NCBI RefSeq assembly: GCF_030758315.1
Contig: NZ_CP132336.1
Coordinates: 2,509,001-2,573,000, forward strand
Source: Pararhizobium sp. IMCC3301
GTDB lineage: Bacteria; Pseudomonadota; Alphaproteobacteria; Rhizobiales; GCA-2746425
Direction of reading: 5' to 3'
Length of the DNA stretch: 64,000 bases
Within the stretch, counting starts at the first letter, position 1, and every line of letters starts with the position of its first letter. The position numbers were made by a program, and so were the translations under genes. Shown piece by piece: positions 52,817-60,546 of this stretch. The notes under the pieces were generated by a model that made no database searches, had not been told where the DNA came from, and worked only from the letters and a program-made list of their open reading frames with translations.

Positions 52817-54958
52817 ATGCAGACATATGTGAATGACCTTCTGCCTTCGCTCCAGTCTCTGGGGTTTTGGGGCTACTGGATCATCGGGCTGCTCGCTTTT
52901 GGTGAAGCACTGGTTTTGACCAGCATTTTTGCGCCCGGCACCGTTGTTGTTGTTCTTGGCGGTGCGCTCATCGCCCAGGGCATTTACGATTTCGGCGACA
53001 TGATCTGGTTTGTCGCCATAGGCACAATCCTAGGCGCGGAATTCAGTTTTAGAATCGGAGCCAGGGGAACAAACCTGTTTCAAGAGGGCCGCCGCGTGTT
53101 CTCGCCCGCAATTCTTCAGCGCGGACAAGGCTTCTTTGCCCGATATGGCGCGCCCAGCATCATTTTCGGCCATTTTTTTGGGCCTTTGAGACCGATTGTT
53201 CCGGTTGTCGCTGGCCTGTCCGGTATGTCTGGAAGCCGCTTCTTCGTGTGGAACGTGATCGGCGGATTTGCCTACGCAATTGCTCTGCTGAGCGTCGGAT
53301 ACTTCTTTGGAACGACCGTTGATCTGTTCAGCGCCACGATGACGCGTGGCGGCCTGTTTGCCATCGCTGTTATTCTGGCCATCGCGATCCTGTGGTTTAT
53401 CGCCATCAAGCTGCGCAAGGCCGTGCCGTTTTTCGTGTCAGTGCTGCGCTCTGTTGGGCTCGCCATCAAAGACAACCCCGATGTCCGGGATCTGGTCGCC
53501 CGTTATCCCATCCTTTTCAGTTTTCTGTCGGATCGCCTGTCACGCCAGGCCTTCAGCGGTTTGCCCGTCACCATTCTGGCATCGGCCTTTGCATACTTTC
53601 TGATACTCTATGCTGGTTCGACGCTGGATTTTTATAATCAGAGCCAGATCGTCGCCGTCGATGTACGTGTCGCCAATTTGTTGTCCGCCTTCCGGGATCC
53701 AAATTTAACGCGGTTTTTCACCCTGGTCACCGCCTTGGGATCCTGGCTGTCCGTCACCATTCTGGCGGCCACTGTATCCCTCGTCCTGCTGTTGCGGCGG
53801 CGGCTGCATTATCTGCCGGGACTGTGGCTCTCCCTGATCGGCAATCAGCTGACGGTGACCTTGCTGAAATATGTCTTTGCCCGCCCGCGCCCCGGCATGG
53901 CAGTATACGCTGAAAGCAGTTTTTCCTTTCCCAGCGGCCACAGTGCGGCCAGTATCGCGTTTTTCGGCTTCCTGACCTATCTTCTGATCCGCGAGCGGGT
54001 CGGTCCGATTTTTGTGTCTTTTCTGGCTGGCGCGACAGTCGTTTTTTTGATCGGACTGAGCCGGATTTATCTTGTTGAGCACTATCTCAGCGATGTGCTG
54101 AACGGCTATCTTGTCGGCGTACTCTGGGCGCTGCTCGGGATTTGGCTGGCGGAATGGCTGCACTCCAAACGGGATCGGAACAAGCAGATCCTGATCCCAT
54201 TCTGGCGGAATGTCGCAGCGATTGCCGCGTTCGCCAGCGCCCTGCTGGCCGTAGGGGTCTTCGTCAAAGATTATCAGCAGACGCTCCACGTACCCATTGT
54301 TGCAGGCGTCGAACAATTGATCGAGCCGGTCGCGGCGGCTTTTGCAGACGGCCGCTTGCCGTCCCATTCAGAGAACATTCTCGGCCAGCCTCAGGAGCCG
54401 ATCAGCCTTATCATTCTGGCACAGGACGAGGCTGCATTTCTTGAGGCTTTCAGCAAAGCCGGATGGCGTCTCGCCGACAGGCCGGGCATCAGCACATTGT
54501 CCCGCGCCGCGTTTGCGGTCTGGTTCGCCAATGAATATGACACGGCCCCCATCACGCCGGCTTTCTGGAATGGTCAGCCCCACGATTTCGGATTTCAGGC
54601 CAAAACCGCAGACAAGAGCCTGCGCGAGCGCCACCACGCCCGGTTCTGGCGCAGCGGTTTTCGCACGGCCGATGGTCAGTCGATCTTTCTGGGAACGGCA
54701 AGCTTCGATGTCGGTCTGAAATGGGGCCTGACCCATCGCATTGATCCCAATATCGACGCCGAACGGGACTTTCTTGCCAGCGGTCTGTCCAAAGCGGGTC
54801 TGGTCAGTTCAGAACAGCGCATCCCGCTCGTTGCACCGGTTCTTGGGCAGAATCTGACAGGAGATCCATTTTTCACCGACGGCAAGGCAATCCTGCTTCA
54901 CATCGCTGGCGATGAAAACTCCATCCCTGTCAATCCTGCGGCACCGCTGCCGAAATAA
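52817..54958 (+). CDS. DedA - PAP2 - LssY C-terminal fusion protein
   Basis: A 713-residue multidomain membrane protein. Residues ~10-210 form a DedA/SNARE-associated domain (FGEALVLTSIFAPGTVVVVLGG, and FGPLRPIVPVVAGLSGM). Residues ~250-460 form a PAP2 phosphatase with KYVFARPRPG, SFPSGHSAASIAFFGF and SRIYLVEHYLSDVLNG. The C-terminal part (after ~residue 500) matches the LssY C-terminal domain and ends in the periplasm or cytoplasm without further helices. DedA proteins include lipid flippases for undecaprenyl phosphate, so a flip-and-dephosphorylate role is reasonable. This domain order is a known family of its own. Confidence 0.92.
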   Translation: MQTYVNDLLPSLQSLGFWGYWIIGLLAFGEALVLTSIFAPGTVVVVLGGALIAQGIYDFGDMIWFVAIGTILGAEFSFRIGARGTNLFQEGRRVFSPAILQRGQGFFARYGAPSIIFGHFFGPLRPIVPVVAGLSGMSGSRFFVWNVIGGFAYAIALLSVGYFFGTTVDLFSATMTRGGLFAIAVILAIAILWFIAIKLRKAVPFFVSVLRSVGLAIKDNPDVRDLVARYPILFSFLSDRLSRQAFSGLPVTILASAFAYFLILYAGSTLDFYNQSQIVAVDVRVANLLSAFRDPNLTRFFTLVTALGSWLSVTILAATVSLVLLLRRRLHYLPGLWLSLIGNQLTVTLLKYVFARPRPGMAVYAESSFSFPSGHSAASIAFFGFLTYLLIRERVGPIFVSFLAGATVVFLIGLSRIYLVEHYLSDVLNGYLVGVLWALLGIWLAEWLHSKRDRNKQILIPFWRNVAAIAAFASALLAVGVFVKDYQQTLHVPIVAGVEQLIEPVAAAFADGRLPSHSENILGQPQEPISLIILAQDEAAFLEAFSKAGWRLADRPGISTLSRAAFAVWFANEYDTAPITPAFWNGQPHDFGFQAKTADKSLRERHHARFWRSGFRTADGQSIFLGTASFDVGLKWGLTHRIDPNIDAERDFLASGLSKAGLVSSEQRIPLVAPVLGQNLTGDPFFTDGKAILLHIAGDENSIPVNPAAPLPK

Positions 54959-55242
54959 GGTGGTTCTGCAGATTACGCGCGGCCGGCATCGCGCCTTGCC
55001 GCCTCGCCAGAGAGCGGGCAAAAGGCTTCGTGTCGCAGCCAGAGACCGTCTTGGTTGAATCAGGTCTGCCAGCAACTTTCGGAACTTCCATGCCCAGCTC
55101 GCGTTTTCCACAGCACTACCCGATACCACGAGGCAGGTCAGTCAAAACTCTGCCAGAGCCAATTTTATGACGGACCCATCGGGGAAGAGATCCAGGGCGC
55201 ATTGCAGCGTTGTTGAGCAAGCCAACGAAACGGGACGAGAGC

Positions 55243-56064
55243 ATGTCTACTGAAAAGGGAATTTCACTCAAGACGACTGATCGGGACTGGTGGACAGTTC
55301 ACCGCGGAGCCTCGCCGGTCCTGGGAACGGCGATCCACAATGGTCATGAGGTTGATGCCACGCTGGAAGATCAGATGGCGCTTCCCGAAGATGACCGGCT
55401 GCGCGAGGAAGATCCATTCACCGAGTTCATCATTCGCGATCTGCCCAACCGGATTGCTTTCCACAGATCGCGCTTTGCCGTCGATCTCAACCGTCCCCGC
55501 GAGGAAGCTGTCTACCTGTCGCCTGAGCAATCCTGGGGGCTGGAAGTATGGGCGGATGACCCAACGCCCGAAATGATTGAGCATTCGCTTCAGATGCATG
55601 ATCATTACTATCTGATGCTGAAGATGATGCTGCGCGAACTGGAAGAGCAGTACGGTCATTTCATTGTTCTGGACATTCACAGTTACAATCATCGCCGCGC
55701 CGGGCCGCAAGCACGGCCCAGCGACCCCGATGACATGCCGGAAATCAATATCGGGACCTACTCAATGGACCGCGAGAAATGGGCCCATGTGGTTGATCCG
55801 TTCATGGACAAATTGCGGGAATTCGAGTTTCGCGGTCACAAGCTGGATGTACGCGAAAATGTCGCGTTTCAGGGCAAGGGTGAGCAGACCCGGTTTATTC
55901 ATGATACTTTCCCCAAATCCGGATGTGCCATTGCGATTGAGTTTAAAAAATTCTTCATGGATGAATGGACCGGGAAGCCTGATCGCGAAGCGCTGGTCGC
56001 AATGCGCAGCATGATTCAATCAGCTTTGCCTCTGCTGGAAGGCATTATTGAAGGAATGTCATGA
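55243..56064 (+). CDS. N-formylglutamate amidohydrolase-like protein
   Basis: A 273-residue protein of the FGase family, which has the carboxypeptidase-like fold. Metal and substrate motifs are TAIHNGHEVDA near residue 30, RFAVDLNRPRE near 84, and VLDIHSYNHRR near 144. The ATG at 55243 follows a GGGACGAG stretch and gives the expected N-terminus. It overlaps the next gene by four bases (ATGA). Classical FGases release glutamate from N-formylglutamate in histidine degradation, but no hut genes are present and the neighbours suggest amide cleavage on another substrate. Confidence 0.87.
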   Translation: MSTEKGISLKTTDRDWWTVHRGASPVLGTAIHNGHEVDATLEDQMALPEDDRLREEDPFTEFIIRDLPNRIAFHRSRFAVDLNRPREEAVYLSPEQSWGLEVWADDPTPEMIEHSLQMHDHYYLMLKMMLRELEEQYGHFIVLDIHSYNHRRAGPQARPSDPDDMPEINIGTYSMDREKWAHVVDPFMDKLREFEFRGHKLDVRENVAFQGKGEQTRFIHDTFPKSGCAIAIEFKKFFMDEWTGKPDREALVAMRSMIQSALPLLEGIIEGMS

Positions 56065-57935
56065 GTGACAGTGGGCAGAAAATCCAGCCGGTCAACGCCA
56101 TAGTGGCGGCTCTTGCGGATGCAAAACCTGTCCGGGCTACGCTGAAGTCCGGTGCGCGGCTGCATATTGACCGGCCACTTCCGTTTATCTGCATTCATCA
56201 CAGAAAGGATGACCTTCAACAGGCCGCTTATGACATTACAACATCCAATGCGTCTTATTTGGTCTCCTCCGAACTTGCCACAGATGTCGAGGCCCTGAAC
56301 CGGATCGGTCACAAAATGATTGAGCGGTTCGGAGCGTTTTTGGTGATTGAAGTGACTGAATTGGATCAGGACACTTTGCTGAGCGACGACAGTCCCTATC
56401 TGCCTGATTTCGAAATTCAGCTTGAGACCGAACAACGACCTGAAACTCGGGCAGCAATGGAGGCCGCAGCCGAAGCGATTGAGAGCGTGGCCGTCAGATA
56501 CCGCTCTCCGGTTGTTGACAGAATTATCTCCGACAGGCGTGACAACTCGACATTGGCCGGACTTGACCCGGCGATCGGGTTTCTCTCAATAAGGTTTGCT
56601 CCCATCTATCGGCAACCCGACAGCGCAGCGGTTTATCCCGAACTTCTTGAACGGGTGGTCGCCAATATTTTTGACGCGCTGCTGCGCGGGGTTGCCGCCT
56701 TTACCACAAAGACTGGTGCGCTTGAACCTGCGTCCCACCGGGCTCTGGGCCGCAGATCATTTGTCGACACGGTCAAAAGGCTCGACCGGCAGATCGACAA
56801 GGTCTGTGGTTCGTTTGATTTTCTCATGGCGGTTACGCCGATCAACACCGCAGAAGCCTGGGGAAAATTCAGTGACAATGCGCAGCAATCCCCACCTGAG
56901 CTGCTTTATCGTCCTCTCACTGTGGAAGTTGATTTTGAGAAGAAGACACTTCATTCCGTTGCTTTTGAAAATCTGGAAGACCCTGTCCTTTACGAAATCT
57001 ACCGGGAAAAACAGCAGGAGCTGGACTTGCAGCTGACTGCAATTGACCTGCGCAACACACCACGGTTCAAAGAGGTCAGTCGGCTTCTGTATGGTTCGGT
57101 TGAAGCGGAGCTTTTGACGATGGCGCAGGATATTCTTGCGCTGCCCCACAGCAGTGGACAGGCATCCAAAGGCGAAGGCGGGCTGGAAGGCCACGTCGAC
57201 TGCTACGCGCTGAAGGCGGCGGCCCGTCAGATGGTGGCTGAGTATCAGGCCGACTATGCCGGCTTTGATGTCGAAATTGTCATCCGCGATGACCTGCCGC
57301 CGGGCATGATGGTTTCTGGCAATGGCCTGATGATATCGCGCAATACGCGCATGGCGCGAAGCCGGGTGCAGGCATTGCTCAGCCATGAGATAGGCGTTCA
57401 TCTGATGACCTATTTCGCCGGTGATGCGCAAGGCTTGAGAATTTTCCGCACCGGACTCGCCGGTTATGAAGGCATTCAGGAGGGATTGGCAGTCTTCGCC
57501 GAGTACCTTGTCGGTGGTTTGACCCCCGGCCGTCTGCGCCTGCTTGCCGGGCGCGTGGTCGGATGCGCGGCAATGCTGGAAGGTGCGGATTTTATCGAAA
57601 CCTATCGGCTGCTGACCCGGGAGCATGGATTTTCCAGCAGCGCCGCCTTCAATCTGACGGTACGGCTGTATCGCTCCGGCGGCTTGGCGAAGGATGCCAT
57701 TTATCTGCGTGGTCTGCGCGATGTTCTCCTCCATATCGGGGCGGGAAAATCGCTCGATCCGTACTGGCTGGGAAAATTCTCCAAAGCCCAGTTTCCGAAG
57801 ATTGAGGAACTTGCCACACGCGGGTTGCTCAGGACGCCGCCGGTCTCCCCGGCCTTTCTCACCGCCAGAGGTGCAGCAAAGCGCCTTGCTGCAGCCCGTG
57901 CAGGCCTGGCACCCGCCGACCTCATTTCAGGATAG
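56061..57935 (+). CDS. QEGLA-motif metallopeptidase (DUF1704 / TIGR02421)
   Basis: A 624-residue protein named in databases as 'flavohemoglobin expression-modulating QEGLA motif protein'. The zinc site is visible: SHEIGVH at residues 441-447, in the form HExxxH, and IQEGLAVFAEYL at 472-483 whose glutamate is the likely third ligand. DUF1704 also includes the animal tyrosine carboxypeptidases that remove the last tyrosine of alpha-tubulin, so a carboxypeptidase-type activity is expected. No signal peptide is present. The ATG overlaps the FGase stop, and the ATP-grasp gene follows eight bases after the stop, so the three are a single translational unit. Confidence 0.9.
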   Translation: MSDSGQKIQPVNAIVAALADAKPVRATLKSGARLHIDRPLPFICIHHRKDDLQQAAYDITTSNASYLVSSELATDVEALNRIGHKMIERFGAFLVIEVTELDQDTLLSDDSPYLPDFEIQLETEQRPETRAAMEAAAEAIESVAVRYRSPVVDRIISDRRDNSTLAGLDPAIGFLSIRFAPIYRQPDSAAVYPELLERVVANIFDALLRGVAAFTTKTGALEPASHRALGRRSFVDTVKRLDRQIDKVCGSFDFLMAVTPINTAEAWGKFSDNAQQSPPELLYRPLTVEVDFEKKTLHSVAFENLEDPVLYEIYREKQQELDLQLTAIDLRNTPRFKEVSRLLYGSVEAELLTMAQDILALPHSSGQASKGEGGLEGHVDCYALKAAARQMVAEYQADYAGFDVEIVIRDDLPPGMMVSGNGLMISRNTRMARSRVQALLSHEIGVHLMTYFAGDAQGLRIFRTGLAGYEGIQEGLAVFAEYLVGGLTPGRLRLLAGRVVGCAAMLEGADFIETYRLLTREHGFSSSAAFNLTVRLYRSGGLAKDAIYLRGLRDVLLHIGAGKSLDPYWLGKFSKAQFPKIEELATRGLLRTPPVSPAFLTARGAAKRLAAARAGLAPADLISG

Positions 57936-57943
57936 GAAAAACC

Positions 57944-58990
57944 ATGCGCATCGCATTTTTTGTCAACGCCATCAAAGATGAGTATCCCCGTTTCACGACA
58001 ACGGTTTTTGCCCTGGCGGCGCTCTCGCGGGGCCATGAAGTGTGCTATATCACCCCCGGCGGCTTCGTCTTGCGAGCCGACGATACCCTTCATGTCAGCG
58101 TTCTGAACCTGCCGAAGAAAGCGTTTAAGAAGGTGGAGACACTGCACAAGGCATTGCAGTCCGAGGAGACCACGCGCGAAACCATCGACGTGACCGGAAT
58201 TGATGTTTTGATGCTGCGCAATGATCCCTCTCAGGATGCCGATACGCACCCATGGGCGGCGCAGGCTGGCCCGATGTTCGGCCGGCTGGCTGCGGATCGT
58301 GGTGTTCTGGTGGTCAATGATCCTGACGGTTTGTCACTGGCTCAGAACAAGCTGTATCTGCAGGGCTTTCCGGAGGCGGCAAGACCGGCTTCACTGATTT
58401 CCAAAAACCTCGAGGAAATCCGGGATTTCATCGGCAGCCAGCCCGAAGGGATCATCATCAAGCCATTGCAGGGCTCAGGCGGCAAGAATGTTTTCAAGAT
58501 CGACGGTCCTGATGATTCCAACATCAATCAGATATTCGAAGCCGTCAGCGAAGAAGGCTATATGATCGCGCAGGGCTTCATGCCGGAAGCCAAGGGTGGC
58601 GATGTGCGGGTCTTCGTCATGAACGGTACACCGTTGGAACGGGATGGAAAATACGCGGCACTGCGCCGTGTCCCTGCGAAAGGTGACGTTCGCTCCAACA
58701 TGCACGCCAAGGGCACAGCGGTGAAAGTGGAGATGACCGACAAGATCCTGGCTGTTGCAGACCTTGTGCGCCCGAAACTTATTCATGATGGATTGTTCCT
58801 CGTCGGTCTGGATATCGTCGGTGACAAGATCCTTGAGATCAATGTGTTCACGCCCGGGGGTATGTGGAGCATATGCGATATGCACGACACCGACTTTGGC
58901 GAGAGTGTCATCATGTCGCTTGAACGCAAACTTGAGATGCGCGAAAGCAGCCACGGCAATTTGTCGAACCGGGAGCTGGCCGTGCTTTGA
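57944..58990 (+). CDS. Glutathione-synthase-like ATP-grasp ligase
   Basis: A 348-residue ATP-grasp enzyme. The N-terminal domain starts like GshB (MRIAFFVNAIKDEYPRFTTT). ATP-binding elements are GIIIKPLQGSGGKNVF with K173, and the metal-binding pair E298-x-N300 in ILEINVFTPGGMW. The family joins an amine to a carboxylate through an acyl phosphate. True glutathione synthetase is normally elsewhere in the genome and not linked to these genes; the operon with a peptidase and an amidohydrolase suggests a peptide-modifying or small-molecule ligase. The acceptor and donor are unknown. Confidence 0.88.
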   Translation: MRIAFFVNAIKDEYPRFTTTVFALAALSRGHEVCYITPGGFVLRADDTLHVSVLNLPKKAFKKVETLHKALQSEETTRETIDVTGIDVLMLRNDPSQDADTHPWAAQAGPMFGRLAADRGVLVVNDPDGLSLAQNKLYLQGFPEAARPASLISKNLEEIRDFIGSQPEGIIIKPLQGSGGKNVFKIDGPDDSNINQIFEAVSEEGYMIAQGFMPEAKGGDVRVFVMNGTPLERDGKYAALRRVPAKGDVRSNMHAKGTAVKVEMTDKILAVADLVRPKLIHDGLFLVGLDIVGDKILEINVFTPGGMWSICDMHDTDFGESVIMSLERKLEMRESSHGNLSNRELAVL

Positions 58991-59018
58991 CAGGCACATT
59001 CGTGGCCCGGTTCAGGAT

Positions 59019-59303
59019 CTACTCAGCCAGCTGTGGAGCAGGTCTTTCCTCGTCGACTTTCTGCAGCGGCGACTCCTCGGCGATGGATGGCAGGCTGCGC
59101 AACACGATGCCGAGCAGCGGCGGCACGGTCAGCAGCGCCGATGTGGCAAGGCCGCCCACCACCACAGACCCCAGGCCGCGATACAGTTCCGAGCCTTCGC
59201 CGGGAAACAGCACCAGAGGCAACATGCCGAACACGCTGGTCAGCGTGTTCATGATACTCGGCCGGAGCAATCGGTCCTCGCAACCTGACGTGGCCATTCG
59301 CAT
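59019..59303 (-). pseudogene. Remnant of an RND efflux permease C-terminus
   Basis: The minus strand encodes about 78 residues (NTLTSVFGMLPLVLFPGEGS and onward to RPAPQLAE, stop at 59019) closely similar to the last residues of the intact RND permease that ends at 60547. The part lacks all upstream RND sequence: similarity begins at about 59265 and the codons before that are unrelated. An in-frame six-base deletion removes two residues in the segment that reads SALLTLLTVPP in the intact gene. Many synonymous differences show it is not a recent copy. No function is expected. Confidence 0.85.
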
Positions 59304-59331
59304 GCGGGTGCGTCGATGTGTCTGCTCCTGG

Positions 59332-59799
59332 CTATCGGATCAACGGGCTGTCCCAGACTTGGAAGAGCAGTTCCTTGAGCTTGGCGAATTGGATCGGCCC
59401 AAGCTCGGCGGACCATTCGCGCTCAATGTCGCGGAGGATATCGTGGATTTTCGCGTATGCAGAGCGTCCACGTTCCGTGAAGTGAACTGCGCGCGCACGC
59501 CCCTCGTCAGGTAGGTCGGACCGCTCGATATACCCGTATGCCTCAAGGCTCCGGAGCAGCTGGTTCATTGCCTGCTTACTCATTCCGGCACGCTCCGCGA
59601 GGATGCTTGGGCGATCCCCATCCGGCCCCGGATACTGCAGCACTGCCATATGCGGAGCGCGGAGTTCGCCAAAACCCGCCGCGTTAAGCTCATTGATGAT
59701 GCGGCGATGAATAGCCTGCGCTGGAACGCGCAACAGTGCACCGATAAGCATATTGCTCGTTTCAACTGGCGCGCTCTGACGCGATGAGTGTATTGACAT
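59332..59799 (-). CDS. MarR family transcriptional regulator
   Basis: A 155-residue MarR protein with the winged helix (RPSILAERAGMSKQAMNQLLRSLEAYGYIERSDLPDEGRARA, near residues 63-105, with the wing DEGRAR). It diverges from a cupin gene; two palindromes with GTAAA/TTTAC arms lie in the 59-base gap and cover the expected promoters of both. MarR proteins sense phenolic or reactive compounds. It is most likely a repressor of itself and the cupin gene. Its place between RND sequences may or may not mean that it controls the pump. Confidence 0.9.
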   Translation of the reverse strand: MSIHSSRQSAPVETSNMLIGALLRVPAQAIHRRIINELNAAGFGELRAPHMAVLQYPGPDGDRPSILAERAGMSKQAMNQLLRSLEAYGYIERSDLPDEGRARAVHFTERGRSAYAKIHDILRDIEREWSAELGPIQFAKLKELLFQVWDSPLIR

Positions 59800-59802
59800 T
59801 TC

Positions 59803-59817
59803 GTAAATTCCGTTTAC
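59803..59817. promoter_or_regulatory. Palindrome 1 in the MarR-cupin intergenic region
   Basis: GTAAA-TTCCG-TTTAC is an inverted repeat with five-base arms, adjacent to the MarR start codon. It resembles the second palindrome and is centred 25 bases from it. It is a probable operator for the MarR protein. Confidence 0.55.
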
Positions 59818-59827
59818 TAAGTTGACC

Positions 59828-59842
59828 GTAAACTACGTTTAC
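59828..59842. promoter_or_regulatory. Palindrome 2 in the MarR-cupin intergenic region
   Basis: GTAAAC-TAC-GTTTAC is a perfect inverted repeat with six-base arms, 16 bases before the cupin start codon. It is the stronger of the two likely MarR operators. Together they leave little room for a promoter that is not covered by the regulator. Confidence 0.6.
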
Positions 59843-59858
59843 CATAAAGGACACCGAG

Positions 59859-60341
59859 ATGATACAGCTTACCAACGGCCTCGACGTCAATCCGTCCGAT
59901 GAGACAATCCGCATCGGGCCGCACACAGTGCACTTCCTGATAACTGGCGAAGACTCAGGCAGCAGCCTCGCAGCCTTCGAACTCGACGTTCCGGCCGCGG
60001 AGAGTCTTGAAGCGCCTGCACATAGCCACGAACACTATGAGGAGACAATCTACGGTATCGACGGAGTGCTTACCTGGACAGTCAACGGAAAGACGATCGA
60101 CGTTGGGCCCGGGATGGCGCTTTGCATTCCACGAGGTGCCGTTCACCGCTTCGATAATAATGGAAGCCAGGACGCAAAGGTGCTGTGCATTATCTCACCG
60201 GCGGCAATCGGACCGCAGTTTTTCCGCGAAGTCGGCGAGGTGATAAACGCGGCGGTCGATGGACCGCCGGACGTAGCCAGTCTGCTGGCAATCATGCGCG
60301 CCCACGGTCTGAGGCCGGCAGCGCCGCCGCCTCAGGCATAG
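59859..60341 (+). CDS. Cupin domain protein
   Basis: A 160-residue single-domain cupin. Motif 1 is PAHSHEHYEETIYGIDGVLTW (histidines and glutamate for metal binding), and motif 2 is PRGAVHRFDNNG with a histidine. Similar small cupins occur as quercetin-dioxygenase-like or detoxification proteins whose substrates are seldom known. It diverges from a MarR regulator and is probably the regulated target. ACACCGAG lies just before the ATG. Downstream is a 205-base stretch without a gene, ending at the convergent RND permease stop. Confidence 0.88.
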   Translation: MIQLTNGLDVNPSDETIRIGPHTVHFLITGEDSGSSLAAFELDVPAAESLEAPAHSHEHYEETIYGIDGVLTWTVNGKTIDVGPGMALCIPRGAVHRFDNNGSQDAKVLCIISPAAIGPQFFREVGEVINAAVDGPPDVASLLAIMRAHGLRPAAPPPQA

Positions 60342-60546
60342 TGCCGAGCGCATCAGGCCGTAGACGGACGGCGATTGAAGAATGGATGGTTCTTATGGCA
60401 CAGATTCGACCCGATGTTCGCCGCCGAGATCAGCAAACCGGACATTTGTACTTCGCGCAGCTTTCGGATTTACTCTCTTGTGAGCGTGGCAGCAGAAAAG
60501 TTTACTGCCCCTCTCCACTCACCATATCGAGGCGTCACACCCGGTT

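Noticed and set aside
55243-56064. Assigning the FGase-like gene to histidine degradation (hutG)
   Set aside because: No hutH, hutU, hutI or hutF gene is in the window and the gene is fused by overlap to a metallopeptidase gene.
57944-58990. Calling the ATP-grasp gene gshB
   Set aside because: It resembles glutathione synthetase, but its operon partners are not glutathione genes, and the family contains many ligases with other substrates.
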